Below, piece by piece: positions 15,969 through 25,407 of a DNA stretch of 57,699 bases (the first letter of the stretch is position 1; each line of letters begins with the position of its first letter). The translations under genes were made by a program, and so were the position numbers. The DNA comes from Phormidium sp. FACHB-1136. GTDB lineage: Bacteria > Cyanobacteriota > Cyanobacteriia > Phormidesmidales > Phormidesmidaceae. The notes below the pieces were generated by a model. That model did not search any database. It worked only from the letters and a program-made list of their open reading frames with translations, and had not been told where the DNA came from. Location: assembly GCF_014697375.1 (NCBI RefSeq), contig NZ_JACJRS010000029.1, positions 1-57,699 of the forward strand. The letters run 5' to 3'.

Positions 15969-16127
15969 CAATCGCTGGCAATTCTCATTTTGGCAAATTG
16001 GCCGTTCGCCCTGAGCCTGTCGAAGGGTGCAAAGGCTTCGACTGTTCGACAGGCTCACAGCTCAGCCTGAGCGGGTATTTTATTTGCCAGCCTAGTCATA
16101 CTGAGAATTGCTGGCCAATCGCTGGCA
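15969..16127. repeat. MITE-like nested inverted repeat
   Basis: Outer partial copies of CCAATCGCTGGCA occur at both ends, at about 15968 and 16114. Inside them TGGCAAAT/ATTTGCCA and a central perfect pair TGAGCCTGTCGAA (16012-16024) and TTCGACAGGCTCA (16045-16057) form nested stems. No coding frame fits. The layout is that of a small non-autonomous element between glutathione peroxidase and prfB; the rest of the gap 15901-16210 is featureless. Confidence 0.5.
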
Positions 16128-16210
16128 TTGCCTAGTGGCCTAGGAAAGGCTCCATCCCTCCCTGAAAGGGCAAAGGGTAGCCGCCCCAAAACGGTTTGAT
16201 CCTGGATTAA

Positions 16211-17312
16211 CTAATTCTCCTGGCGTAGATAGGCTTGGATGAAGGCTTCCAATTCGCCGTCCATCACATCGGTAATGGCGGTGGTTTCGACCCCCGTCCG
16301 CAAATCCTTGACCATTTGGTAAGGATGAAACACGTAGTTGCGAATTTGGGTACCCCAGGCCGCTTCCACCATATCGCCGCGAATTTCGGCAATGGCTTGA
16401 GCGTGCTGCTCCTGGGCGATAATCAATAGCTTTGCCTTCAGGATGGCCATGGCCTTTTCGCGATTTTGCAGTTGGGATCGCTCCTGGGTGCAGCGCACGG
16501 AAATGCCCGTGGGCAGGTGAGTAATGCGCACCGCCGTTTCCACCTTGTTGACGTTTTGGCCGCCCGCCCCGCCAGATCGCGAAGTCTTGATTTCCAGATC
16601 CTTTTCGGGGATGTCTAACTCCACGGTTTGATCCAAAATCGGCATCACCTCCACCCCGGCAAAGCTGGTTTGGCGCTTGCCATTGGCATTAAAGGGCGAA
16701 ATTCGCACCAGCCGATGGGTGCCCTTCTCCGACTTCAGGTAGCCGAAGGCATAGCGCCCCGTAATCTCCAGGGTGACGGACTTCAGCCCCGCCTCTTCCC
16801 CCTCCGACATTTCCACCAAATGCACGCCGTAGCCCTGCCGTTCGGCCCAGCGGGTATACATCCGCAGCAGCATTTCCGCCCAATCCTGGGCATCGGTGCC
16901 GCCCGCCCCGGCATTGATGGTCAGCACGGCCCCCTTTTTGTCGTAGGGGCCAGCCAAAAGCTGCTGAAGCTCCCACTGATCGAGCTCATGGCTGAGTTGG
17001 GCAACATTGTCGCAGGCCTCCTGGAGCAAGGCGTCATCACTCTCTACCTGCAATAGTTCTAGGATGGCGGCGGCATCCTCCAGGCTGGTTTGCCATTGGG
17101 TGAGCTGGGCCAAATTCGCCTTATAGTCGCTCAACTCCTGAAGGGTCTCTTGGGCCTTGGTTTGGTTATCCCAAAAGTCGGGCTGGGCGGCAATTTGCTC
17201 CAGGTCTTGAATTTTCGCTTCCAGGGCAGGAATGTCAAAGATAGTCCTGGGTTTTACCCAGGCGATGGCTGATCTGGTCGAGGTCGCGCTTGAGATCTAC
17301 GGTATCGAGCAT
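16211..17312 (-). CDS. prfB: Peptide chain release factor 2, with programmed +1 frameshift
   Basis: RF2 releases the finished chain at UGA and UAA codons. The gene begins with ATG at 17312 ([15 protein letters not shown]...). After 25 codons it reads CTT TGA C; a +1 shift there enters the long frame ending at 16211, giving about 366 residues, the normal RF2 length. The stop-reading SPF tripeptide is in [12 protein letters not shown], and the catalytic GGQ in [11 protein letters not shown]. Taking only the unshifted frame from the ATG at 17134 would wrongly remove the first domain. Expression is autoregulated, because low RF2 favours the shift. Confidence 0.96.
17234..17240 (-). promoter_or_regulatory. 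prfB programmed frameshift site CTTTGAC
   Basis: On the minus strand the bases read TAT CTT TGA C, identical to the classical RF2 slippery site. The in-frame UGA is at 17237-17235. CAGGA lies a few bases upstream and can act as the internal Shine-Dalgarno-like stimulator, though it is weaker than the AGGGGG of E. coli. Confidence 0.95.
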
Positions 17313-17531
17313 GGGATAAGTGAAAAAATTGAACGTTTGGACTAGGCCCATGATGATGGCCTACACCATTAAGTTAACCTTAGTTCGGGGTAAACTCAGC
17401 GGCCCTATCCTCTGATAGACCTGACCCGAAATCCTGCTCTCCTAAGGAGCGGGACTTTGGGTCTGCCTCGATTTTCTCACTCCAGGGGATGTGAATCCAT
17501 GGCCCTAACCCCTTACTCCGACCATGGTGAG

Positions 17532-18344
17532 CTAGAAGCCAGGGAAAAACAGGGCGCGGTAGGATCCGATCAGTGCCTCACCCCAAAATAGGGTAATTGC
17601 CGCCCCCAGGGCGAGGAAGGGGCCAAAGGGGATCGGTTGGCGGCGGCTGACCCAGCCTAGGGCCATGGCCCCACCGCCGATGATAGCCCCTAGCAGGCAG
17701 GCCAAAAAGCTGCTCAGCAACACACCTAGCCAGCCCAACCAAGCCCCCAGCATGGCCGCCAGTTTGGCATCGCCGCCGCCCATGGCCGTTTGCCCCATGG
17801 ACAGGGACGCCAGCAGGGTGATGATGTCGAACAGCCAAATCCCCAGCACCGCTCCCACCACGCCGCCCATGAAGCCCACAATGCCCGCCTGCCATGCCCC
17901 CGTCATCAGCACCGGAATCACCGTCTGGGTCGCTAATCCTAGCAATAGGCCGCTTTGGGTGAGGGGGTTGGGCAGGGTGAGGGTATCCAAATCAATAAAT
18001 GTGAGGGCCACCAGCCAGCTCAGCAGCGCCCAATAGGCCAAGGTGACCCAGGCCGTCCCCCATTGCAGAAACGTGGCCAGGAACAAACAGGCGGTGAAGG
18101 CTTCAACCAGCGGATAGCGGGCGGCAATGGGAGCCCGACAGTAGCGACATTTTCCCCGCAGCCACAGCCAACCCAGCACGGGCACATTGTCGTAGGGCTT
18201 TAGACCCGTATAGCACTTTGGGCAACGGGAGGGGGGATGCAGCAACGACACCCCCGCCGGGATGCGATAGATCACCACATTGAGGAAGCTGCCCACCGCT
18301 GCCCCCAACATCCATACCAGCCCCCCAGTGATGATCCACTCCAT
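17532..18344 (-). CDS. pilD: Prepilin peptidase / N-methyltransferase (PilD, A24 family)
   Basis: A membrane aspartic protease that cleaves and methylates type IV prepilins. It has 270 residues from ATG 18344. The cytoplasmic zinc-type domain shows CPKC (residues about 38-41) and CRYC (about 66-69). The catalytic Asp pair is in FIDLDTLTLPN and GGGDAKLAA, embedded in about eight membrane helices. The frame extends to 18395, but the extra 17 residues lack a start site and are not family-like. It supports pilus assembly and natural competence; no pilin gene is adjacent. It is co-directional with, and downstream of, psaL. Confidence 0.93.
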   Translation of the reverse strand: MEWIITGGLVWMLGAAVGSFLNVVIYRIPAGVSLLHPPSRCPKCYTGLKPYDNVPVLGWLWLRGKCRYCRAPIAARYPLVEAFTACLFLATFLQWGTAWVTLAYWALLSWLVALTFIDLDTLTLPNPLTQSGLLLGLATQTVIPVLMTGAWQAGIVGFMGGVVGAVLGIWLFDIITLLASLSMGQTAMGGGDAKLAAMLGAWLGWLGVLLSSFLACLLGAIIGGGAMALGWVSRRQPIPFGPFLALGAAITLFWGEALIGSYRALFFPGF

Positions 18345-18462
18345 CAGATTTTTTGCTCCACAGTGCCTAGGCTGCTTCACTATACCAACCGCCATAGGGT
18401 CGGGTACTCCCGCTTGTCTATTCCATAGGTCTTGATTGCCCTACCCGATTGCCCTAAAGCAG

Positions 18463-18497
18463 AACGCCGCCCAGTACATGACATACCGAGCGGCGTT
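18463..18497 (-). terminator. Terminator hairpin after psaL
   Basis: AACGCCGC at 18463-18470 pairs exactly with GCGGCGTT at 18490-18497. It lies about 65 bases beyond the psaL stop on the minus strand and is followed by CTGCTTT in that direction. It separates psaL from pilD. Confidence 0.6.
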
Positions 18498-18561
18498 TGT
18501 AGGTTCGGGTGAATTCCGACAACTGCACCCATGCCTAGGGGCTAGGGTGCGGTTGGGCCAA

Positions 18562-19047
18562 TTAGCTGTGGCCGCCGCTCACCAATCCGGTCAGCATGGG
18601 CATGTTAGCCGCCAACAGGTAGGCAAAGGTGGCTCCGCCGATGCCGCCAATTAGGAAGCTTCCGGCAAACTCGCTCCAGCCTTCGTTGGTATCGAAACCA
18701 GCGGGAGGGGTGAAAGGTGCGGTGGCCTTGGTAACGGCGGCATTGATGCCAGCCCCAGAGTAGATGGACAGGCAAGCGGTGAGGATCACTACCAGGGCGG
18801 CAGCGCCTAGGAGGCCAGCCAGACCGGGGATATCAGAATCCCGCAGGGGGCCGAGCAGGGCAAAGGGGCCATAGAGCAGATAGCCGTGGGCCATGCCAAT
18901 TTCCAGGCCGCGACGCTGGGGAGACAGGCCAGCCCGGTAGGCGGGTAGGTTGCCAATGAAGGCTTTGGTGAAGGCCGAGGAATTGATCGGCGTTTCCAGG
19001 TTGCCGATCTGGGGATCGCCAAAGGCGGGCTTAATCACATCGGACAT
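18562..19047 (-). CDS. psaL: Photosystem I reaction centre subunit XI (PsaL)
   Basis: A 161-residue thylakoid membrane protein that holds PSI monomers together in the trimer or tetramer. It begins SDVIKPAFGDPQIGNLETPI; PYRAGLSP-like text (NLPAYRAGLSPQRRGLEIGMAHGY) is the conserved chlorophyll-binding loop. Three hydrophobic helices follow: GLAGLLGAAALVVILTACLS, then FAGSFLIGGIGGATFAYLL and neighbours. The ATG has TTGGAGAACAACATCCT before it. It lies downstream of psaJ, separated by about 215 bases. No psaI reading frame could be found in that gap. Confidence 0.97.
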   Translation of the reverse strand: MSDVIKPAFGDPQIGNLETPINSSAFTKAFIGNLPAYRAGLSPQRRGLEIGMAHGYLLYGPFALLGPLRDSDIPGLAGLLGAAALVVILTACLSIYSGAGINAAVTKATAPFTPPAGFDTNEGWSEFAGSFLIGGIGGATFAYLLAANMPMLTGLVSGGHS

Positions 19048-19261
19048 AGGATGTTGTTCTCCAACTCAAACAGGTATCACAGCAATAAAAGTGACTGCTG
19101 ACTGAGATCGGGTCGATATCGCTGGGCGAGGGAAATCGCTAGGCGACAGGGACAGTCTTGAACCTCATCAAACAGTCACTCAGACCTTGGAACAGCTTAG
19201 AAAAGATGGGCTTTTCCCGAACCGCAGGGCGGGATTGTCCCCCTTTATACCTAGGACAAGC

Positions 19262-19384
19262 CTAGGGATGGAGCAGCAGGTCGGGGAAGAAGCGGTTGAA
19301 CTCGATGATGATGCCAGCGGTGATCACCATCCAAACGGTGGCCAACACCGGAGCGGTAGACAGATACTTGAGCAGGTTATCCAT
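19262..19384 (-). CDS. psaJ: Photosystem I subunit IX (PsaJ)
   Basis: A 40-residue frame from ATG 19384: [20 protein letters not shown] followed by [20 protein letters not shown] and TAG. This is PsaJ, a single-helix PSI subunit that contacts PsaF and binds chlorophyll and carotenoid at the antenna edge. AGGAGAACG provides the ribosome binding site. It follows psaF by 49 bases on the same strand, the usual psaFJ operon. The [12 protein letters not shown]-terminus is diagnostic. Confidence 0.97.
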   Translation of the reverse strand: MDNLLKYLSTAPVLATVWMVITAGIIIEFNRFFPDLLLHP

Positions 19385-19433
19385 GGAACGTTCTCCTGAA
19401 CAGCAAGGAATACATCAGGGGGCTAGGGAGCGC

Positions 19434-19934
19434 CTAGCGAGGGGAAACGGTGATCTCGTCTTCGCTGGCAAACATTTCGCCGCTAACGATGTCTTTGAAC
19501 GCCGCTAGGGGCCATGCAAAGCCCGTCAGCGAGCACTTGATCGCCAGGGGCACATCGATGATGATTTCCTTCTCTTCAGGGTTCTTCTCGCCGCGCACCG
19601 CAATCAGGTAAGCACGACCCACCCAGCCAATCCAACCTGCGATATACAGGAAGAGTAGGCTAGGAATCAGGAATTCCCCAGCGTGGGCCAGATCGCCATC
19701 CACCACCAGGTGGGGCAGACCATCATCACCACAGAGCAGAGTAGAGTGACCATAGAGGTCAAACCGAGCCTTATCCTTATCCGACGTAGCGGTGGCGGCC
19801 CGCTTCAGGAAGGCGGGGTTTTGACCACAGGGGGTGAGGCCGGAGACGTTATCGCCAGCGATGCTAGCGGAGGCCGGGGCGGCAATCCCGAACCAGAGAC
19901 AAATGACCAGAGCTACAGCAAAAAACCGTCGCAT
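19434..19934 (-). CDS. psaF: Photosystem I reaction centre subunit III (PsaF)
   Basis: A 166-residue PSI subunit that lines the lumenal docking region for plastocyanin or cytochrome c6. A cleavable signal peptide is visible ([20 protein letters not shown], then ASAS). The mature part begins [12 protein letters not shown] and contains the conserved Cys pair (Cys at TPCGQN and LLCGDD). It ends with a membrane span ([20 protein letters not shown]) and the stromal tail. It is first in psaF-psaJ, divergent from tsaD, an arrangement seen in other cyanobacteria. Confidence 0.97.
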   Translation of the reverse strand: MRRFFAVALVICLWFGIAAPASASIAGDNVSGLTPCGQNPAFLKRAATATSDKDKARFDLYGHSTLLCGDDGLPHLVVDGDLAHAGEFLIPSLLFLYIAGWIGWVGRAYLIAVRGEKNPEEKEIIIDVPLAIKCSLTGFAWPLAAFKDIVSGEMFASEDEITVSPR

Positions 19935-20114
19935 AAACTGTTCCTTTTAATGACCTAAGAAACTGGGGCGATTCAAACGAACGTTAAGTTTTTTGTACAA
20001 AAATTCACCCAACTTGGAGGCCATAATACCCCGCCGCCGAAACAGCGTAAAGCTAAGATCGGTAGGGTGTTTACATCTCTACAAATTTCGCCAAACGTTA
20101 CGTCCCTTAACCCA

Positions 20115-21188
20115 ATGGCCACAATTTTAGCGCTCGAAACCAGTTGTGACGAAACGGCGGTGGCCATTGTCCGCGACCGCACCATCCTCAGCAGTGTCGT
20201 CTCCACCCAAATTGACATCCACCAACGCTACGGCGGCATTGTGCCCGAAGTGGCCTCCCGCCAGCACGTCCTGACCCTGGGGGCTGAGCTAGAAGCCGCT
20301 CTGGACAAGGCAGGGCTAGGTTGGGACGAGATTGACGGTATCGCCGCCACCAGTGCCCCCGGCCTCGTCGGTGCGTTGATGGTAGGCCTAACGACGGGGA
20401 AAACCCTGGCGATGGTTCACAACAAGCCGTTTTTGGGCGTCCATCACCTGGAAGGACACATCTACGCCAACTATCTGGCCCAGCCCGACCTTCAGCCGCC
20501 CTACCTCTGCCTGCTGGTGTCTGGCGGGCACACCAGCCTGATCGGCGTCAACGACTGCGGCGACTACCAAACCTTGGGCCAAACCCGCGACGATGCGGCA
20601 GGGGAAGCCTTCGACAAAGTAGCGCGATTATTAGGGCTGGGCTATCCCGGCGGGCCAGTGATAGATCGCCTTGCTAAGGAAGGTAACGATAAAGCTTTTC
20701 CCCTCCCGGAAGGTAACATTTCGTTACCCGAAGGCGGATTCCATCCCTACGACTCCAGCTTTAGCGGTCTGAAAACGGCGGTGCTGCGGCTGGTGGAAAA
20801 ACTGAGGTCTGAGGGTGTCGATCCGCTGCCTGTGGCAGATTTGGCCGCAAGTTTCCAGGCGACGGTGGCCAAAAGCTTGACGAAACGGGCAATTCACTGT
20901 GCTCGTGATCACGGATTTACGACCATCGCGGTCGGGGGTGGCGTTGCGGCCAATAGCGCCCTGCGTCAACACCTGCAAACTGCCGTTACAGCCCAGAACC
21001 TGCGAGTCTTCTTCCCGCCCCTGAGCCTCTGTACCGACAACGCGGCCATGATTGCCTGCGCCGCCGCCGACCACTTCAACCGAGGCCATCGTTCCACCTT
21101 TGGTCTCAGTGCCCAATCCCGACTAGACCTCAGCCGGGTGATGGAGTTGTATCCCCAAGCCATCATTCCGCAGGTTGACGTTGGCTAG
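20115..21188 (+). CDS. tsaD: tRNA N6-threonylcarbamoyladenosine synthase subunit TsaD (Gcp)
   Basis: An ASKHA-fold protein that transfers the threonylcarbamoyl group to A37 of ANN-decoding tRNAs, working with TsaB, TsaC and TsaE. The 357-residue product starts at ATG 20115 ([18 protein letters not shown]). The metal-binding HxExH is in [13 protein letters not shown]. The nucleotide loops are [10 protein letters not shown] and [12 protein letters not shown], and the last metal Asp is in [11 protein letters not shown]. Residues added by extending the frame to 20067 are not family-like. It is divergent from psaF, with 180 bases between. Confidence 0.96.
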   Translation: MATILALETSCDETAVAIVRDRTILSSVVSTQIDIHQRYGGIVPEVASRQHVLTLGAELEAALDKAGLGWDEIDGIAATSAPGLVGALMVGLTTGKTLAMVHNKPFLGVHHLEGHIYANYLAQPDLQPPYLCLLVSGGHTSLIGVNDCGDYQTLGQTRDDAAGEAFDKVARLLGLGYPGGPVIDRLAKEGNDKAFPLPEGNISLPEGGFHPYDSSFSGLKTAVLRLVEKLRSEGVDPLPVADLAASFQATVAKSLTKRAIHCARDHGFTTIAVGGGVAANSALRQHLQTAVTAQNLRVFFPPLSLCTDNAAMIACAAADHFNRGHRSTFGLSAQSRLDLSRVMELYPQAIIPQVDVG

Positions 21189-21417
21189 AAGGCGCGGGCT
21201 ATGCACCACCACATCCCTGGGCAAGCGCAAACCATCGGGCCAGATACTCTGACGCTGCACACCAGTGCCGTCACCTCCAGCCTGGGGTTTTTCTTGGGTA
21301 TGGCGCGAATCTGTAACGAATTACAAGCAATGGTAGGGAAATGGTTAACAATCCTCGCGGCGACTAATTATAGGGGCTAAGATTGCGGTGGTTGCTTCGT
21401 CAATAGGGCGGAATAGG

Positions 21418-21765
21418 ATGACTGTGCCATCGAGAATTTCGGCTCAGCAAATGATTCTTACCAATATCGAAAGTGTTCCTGGCAAAACAATTACGAGGCA
21501 ACTCGGTTTAGTGCAGGGTAGTTCTGTGCGGTCAAAACACATTGGCCGAGACATTGCGGCGGGATTTAAAAATATTGTGGGTGGCGAACTGAAGGGCTAT
21601 ACAGAACTGCTGCAAGAAGCCCGTGAACAGGCGACCCAGCGCATGATCCATGAGGCCCAGCAGCGAGGGGCCAACGCCATTGTTAACGTGCGATTTGCCA
21701 CGTCATCCCTAACCCAGGGTGCGGCAGAATTGTTTGCCTACGGAACAGCAGTGCGGGTGGAGTAG
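21418..21765 (+). CDS. YbjQ/UPF0145 family protein
   Basis: A protein of about 115 residues of the YbjQ family (putative heavy-metal-binding fold, pentameric, function unknown). It has the core text PGKTITRQLGLVQG, RDIAAGFKNIVGGELKGYTELL, EAREQATQRMIHEAQQRGANAIVNVRF and the terminal AYGTAVRV. ATG 21418 is chosen over GTG 21388 since AGGGCGGAATAGG precedes it. It is the first of two related genes in tandem; the next ATG lies two bases after the stop, so they are translationally coupled. Confidence 0.82.
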   Translation: MTVPSRISAQQMILTNIESVPGKTITRQLGLVQGSSVRSKHIGRDIAAGFKNIVGGELKGYTELLQEAREQATQRMIHEAQQRGANAIVNVRFATSSLTQGAAELFAYGTAVRVE

Positions 21766-21767
21766 TC

Positions 21768-22208
21768 ATGATAGAGCTCTTGATCTTTGCCACGCTGCTC
21801 ATTGTGGGGCTATATTTTGGCAGTCAGGCAGAACAGCAACACCTGAAATCCCTCCAGCGACGGGAGCAGGCAGTTCAGCACCTGGGTATTAGTGTTTCGG
21901 GGGGAAAGGAAGCATTTCCCCAAGTCCAAGAAGCCGAACTCTTTATAGGCAGCGTGGTGATTTCTTCGGACTTTTTTAAGACCTTTATTGCAGGTTTAAT
22001 TAATCTCATTGGTGGCGAAATTTCAACCTATGAGATTTTGCTAGATCGCGCCCGCCGAGAAGCGATGCTGCGCATGGAAGAAGCGGCCCTCGCCTGGGGA
22101 GCCAATCAGGTCGTGAATGTACGCCTGCAAACCGCTGAACTGAGCGGCAATTCTGGCCAAGGAATCGTGGCCGTAGAGGTGATCGCCTATGGTACGGGTC
22201 TACGTTGA
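21768..22208 (+). CDS. YbjQ/UPF0145 family protein with N-terminal membrane anchor
   Basis: A 146-residue protein whose C-terminal 100 residues repeat the YbjQ fold of its neighbour: FFKTFIAGLINLIGGEISTYEILLDRARREAMLRMEEAALAWGANQVVNVRL and a final AYGTGLR. The first 17 residues (MIELLIFATLLIVGLYF) form a membrane helix absent from the first gene. It probably arose by tandem duplication, followed by gain of an anchor, giving a soluble plus a membrane-bound form that could form mixed rings. The start overlaps the region of the preceding stop (tagtcATG). Confidence 0.82.
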   Translation: MIELLIFATLLIVGLYFGSQAEQQHLKSLQRREQAVQHLGISVSGGKEAFPQVQEAELFIGSVVISSDFFKTFIAGLINLIGGEISTYEILLDRARREAMLRMEEAALAWGANQVVNVRLQTAELSGNSGQGIVAVEVIAYGTGLR

Positions 22209-22254
22209 TTATTTACGTTGATTATATAGAATCCCAACGGGACACTGTGGTCAC

Positions 22255-22304
22255 GGCAATTCGACGGGGGAAGGGCAATTCGACGGGGGAAGGGCAATCG
22301 ACGG
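22255..22304. repeat. Tandem 19-bp repeat
   Basis: GGCAATTCGACGGGGGAAG occurs at 22255-22273 and, unchanged, at 22274-22292, and is followed by a partial third copy GGCAATCGACGG. It lies in the 327-base gap before dnaK. The remainder of that gap shows no gene; an AAGGAG ribosome binding site for dnaK is near its end. Confidence 0.7.
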
Positions 22305-22535
22305 ATGGTGGGCAAGGCTGCGGTAGGGGCAGCAAGGGCGAGGTGTAAATTCGCTAGGACGCCACTGGCCAGCGCGAATCCATGGGGCAGGGGCTAAAAT
22401 TTAAGGCTAGGTCATGGCAGACTATCATTAAGAAAGATGTAAGTCAGGCAGCAGACGCCGTACCTTTGCGGTGTTAGCCTGTCAACACCTTGCAGACTGA
22501 CACCTCGACCGACCACGAAGGAGACGCCAAAGGGA

Positions 22536-25358
22536 ATGGGAAAAGTAGTTGGCATCGACCTGGGCACCACCAACTCGGTTGTTTCTGTCATGGAAGGTGG
22601 CAAGCCAGTGGTGATTGCCAACGCGGAGGGGATGCGTACCACGCCTTCGGTGGTGGCCTTTAGTAAGGAAGGGGAACGCCTGGTGGGGCAGTTGGCGCGG
22701 CGGCAGTCGGTGCTGAACCCTCAAAACACCTTCTACGGCGTCAAGCGCTACATGGGTCGCAAGTATGCGGAACTGGATGACGCCGCCAAGCGGGTGCCCT
22801 ACACCATCCGCCGCGACGAGGTGGGCAACGTGAAGGTGCGCTGTCCGCGCCTAGAGAAAGACTTTGCGCCGGAGGAACTGTCGGCCATGGTGCTGCGGAA
22901 GCTGGCGGATGAGGCCAGCCGCTACCTGGGCCAGCCCGTCACCGGGGCGGTGATTACGGTGCCCGCCTACTTTAACGACACCCAGCGCCAAGCCACCCGC
23001 AACGCCGGACGCATCGCCGGACTGGATGTGAAGCGCATTTTAAACGAGCCCACCGCCGCCGCCCTGGCCTACGGCTTTGACGAATCCTACAACCAAACCA
23101 TCCTGGTGTTTGACCTGGGGGGCGGCACCTTTGATGTCTCCATTTTGGATGTGGGCGACGGTGTGTTTGAGGTGCGATCCACCGCTGGAGACACCCAACT
23201 GGGCGGAGCAGATTTTGACCAAAAGATCGTCACCTGGCTGGCGGATCAGTTCCTAGAGCAGGAGGGGATTGATCTACGCAAGGATCGTCAAGCCCTGCAA
23301 CGGCTGACCGAAGCGGCGGAAAAGGCCAAAATCGAGCTGTCTGGGGTGGCGACGACGGAAATTAGCCTGCCCTTCATCACCGCCACCAAGGACGGCCCCA
23401 AGCACATCGAAACTCGCCTCAGCCGTTCCCAGTTTGAGGGGCTGTGCGGCGATTTAATCAGCCGTTTGCGTGGCCCCCTGAAGCAGGCCATCAGCGATGC
23501 TAACCTGTCGCCCAACGACATTGACGAAGTGGTGCTGGTGGGGGGCGGTAGCCGGATGCCCATGGCCCAAGACCTGGTGCGGTCGCTGATTGGCCTAGAA
23601 CCCAGCCAAAACGTCAACCCCGATGAGGCGGTGGCGGTGGGCGCGGCCATCCAAGCGGGGATCCTCACCCAGGAGGTGCAGGACATCATGCTGCTGGATG
23701 TCACTTCTCTGTCGCTGGGATTGGAGACCATCGGCGGCGTCATGAAGAAGGTGATTCCCCGCAACACCACCATTCCGGTGCGGCGGTCGGATATTTTTTC
23801 CACCTCAGAGAATAACCAAACCTCCGTGGAAGTCCACGTCCTTCAGGGCGAGCGGGAAATGGGGGCGGACAATAAATCCCTAGGCCGCTTCAAGCTGATG
23901 GGCATTCCCCCCGCGCCCCGGGGCGTGCCCCAGGTGTTGGTGTCCTTTGATATCGATGCCAACGGCATTTTGCAGGTTTCCGCCATGGACAAAACCACCG
24001 GGCGGGAGCAAAGCCTGACGGTGCAGGGAGCCGCCAACCTGGACGAAAGCGAAGTGCAGCGGATGATCCAGGAAGCCGAGGAATACGCCGAAACCGACCG
24101 TTTGCAGCGGGAACGGGTGGAAAAACGCAATCGCGCCGAAGCCCTCACCTTCCAAGCCGAACGCCTGCTGCGGGAGGTGGCCCTAGATTTTGGGATGCAG
24201 TTTGCCCGGGAGCGTCGTCGCCGCATTGAAAGCCTCGTACAAGAACTGCGGGACGGTCTGGAACGGGGGGACGAACGCGGCATCGACATCGCCCAAACCG
24301 AACTGCAAGACGAACTCTACGACCTCAACCGCGAAGCCTACCTCTACGAAGCCGAGGACGACCAAGAGGGCGGCATTCTGGGCCAAATCGGCAACACCCT
24401 GAAGAAAACCTTCTCCTTCGACGACGACCTCGACGCCCGCCCCAACTACGGCTACCAGGGCAATTCCTGGGGCAACTGGGACGACGATTGGGACTACGAC
24501 AGCCGAGGGCGTGGTGGCCAAAACTACGGCCAGCCCCCCATTTACGGTCAACCGCCGAGTTATAAACCGCCCAGCTACGGCCAGCCCGGTTACAACGCAC
24601 CGAGCTATGGCGGCAACCGACCCACCTACGGCGGCGCAGCCTACGACACCTACCCCAATTCGGGCTACGGTCGCCAGGGCTACGATAATCGTCCGGCAGA
24701 TAATCGCCCCCTAGATAGCCGTCCCGTGGATAACCGCCCCAGCTACGGCCAGCCCCCCAGCTACGACAACCGCCCAGCCAATAGCCGACCTATTGACAAT
24801 CGTCCCGCTGACAACCGACCCGGTATTAACGACAATCCGGGCTACGGTCGTCGGGGCTATCAGGATGCCCGCTATGGCCAGGATTCCGGCTACGGCAATC
24901 GTCCCGCCGATCCCAGCTATGGCAACCAGGGTGCGGATCGCGCCTACGACAATCGGCCCTACGAAGCCCCGACCAATCGGCCCCCCGCCCCAGAATCAGG
25001 GTACGGTGCCGCCCCAGCTAATCGCCCACCCGCCCCCAGGGAAGAACGACCTAGGCCCGACCAATCGAGGGAAGACCGATTCAGCCCTAGACCTGCCGCT
25101 GACTATGGCCTCAGTTCCGCTGGTTCTGGTTCGACGGCTGGACAAAGGCCACCCGCCAATGGAACCAGCCCATCCCGAACGACCTCCAGCAGCTCCGGCA
25201 CAAGCAACTGGGATGACGATCCTTGGGCCGACACCAGTTCCTCGGAACGCCTCCCCAACCCGCCAGCATCCGACGGACGCGAACCACCCCGCCGCCCTAG
25301 CCCGCCTCCCGACTCCGACTATGGCAGCGATTGGGCCAGCCGCGACGAATGGCTCTAG
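22536..25358 (+). CDS. dnaK: Hsp70 chaperone, cyanobacterial DnaK3 type, with very long C-terminal tail
   Basis: A 940-residue Hsp70. The nucleotide-binding domain (about 1-380) shows [38 protein letters not shown] and [11 protein letters not shown]; the substrate domain (about 385-510) and a helical lid end near residue 620. The text and the dnaJ gene 49 bases downstream match the DnaK3-DnaJ pair of cyanobacteria, linked there to thylakoid membranes. Instead of the usual acidic end, residues about 628-940 form a low-complexity tail: first Asp/Trp/Tyr-rich, then YGQPPSY-type and DNRPxDNRP repeats, then Ser/Pro-rich, ending [19 protein letters not shown] lies about 10 bases before the ATG. Confidence 0.93.
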   Translation: MGKVVGIDLGTTNSVVSVMEGGKPVVIANAEGMRTTPSVVAFSKEGERLVGQLARRQSVLNPQNTFYGVKRYMGRKYAELDDAAKRVPYTIRRDEVGNVKVRCPRLEKDFAPEELSAMVLRKLADEASRYLGQPVTGAVITVPAYFNDTQRQATRNAGRIAGLDVKRILNEPTAAALAYGFDESYNQTILVFDLGGGTFDVSILDVGDGVFEVRSTAGDTQLGGADFDQKIVTWLADQFLEQEGIDLRKDRQALQRLTEAAEKAKIELSGVATTEISLPFITATKDGPKHIETRLSRSQFEGLCGDLISRLRGPLKQAISDANLSPNDIDEVVLVGGGSRMPMAQDLVRSLIGLEPSQNVNPDEAVAVGAAIQAGILTQEVQDIMLLDVTSLSLGLETIGGVMKKVIPRNTTIPVRRSDIFSTSENNQTSVEVHVLQGEREMGADNKSLGRFKLMGIPPAPRGVPQVLVSFDIDANGILQVSAMDKTTGREQSLTVQGAANLDESEVQRMIQEAEEYAETDRLQRERVEKRNRAEALTFQAERLLREVALDFGMQFARERRRRIESLVQELRDGLERGDERGIDIAQTELQDELYDLNREAYLYEAEDDQEGGILGQIGNTLKKTFSFDDDLDARPNYGYQGNSWGNWDDDWDYDSRGRGGQNYGQPPIYGQPPSYKPPSYGQPGYNAPSYGGNRPTYGGAAYDTYPNSGYGRQGYDNRPADNRPLDSRPVDNRPSYGQPPSYDNRPANSRPIDNRPADNRPGINDNPGYGRRGYQDARYGQDSGYGNRPADPSYGNQGADRAYDNRPYEAPTNRPPAPESGYGAAPANRPPAPREERPRPDQSREDRFSPRPAADYGLSSAGSGSTAGQRPPANGTSPSRTTSSSSGTSNWDDDPWADTSSSERLPNPPASDGREPPRRPSPPPDSDYGSDWASRDEWL

Positions 25359-25407
25359 ATCGGCCCGCTCCCGATCCCCTATCCCGACGTATCCCTGAAC
25401 GCTTGAT

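Noticed and set aside
19048..19261. Search for psaI between psaJ and psaL
   Set aside because: No short frame with a PsaI-like hydrophobic helix and start site on either strand.
20069..20086. TTTACATCTCTACAAA upstream of psaF, similar to an RpaB/HLR1 site
   Set aside because: The two TTACA-like halves have the wrong spacing and one is imperfect.
24325..24600. Antisense frames within the dnaK tail (several over 60 codons)
   Set aside because: Products of the repetitive GC-rich tail sequence with no ribosome binding sites.
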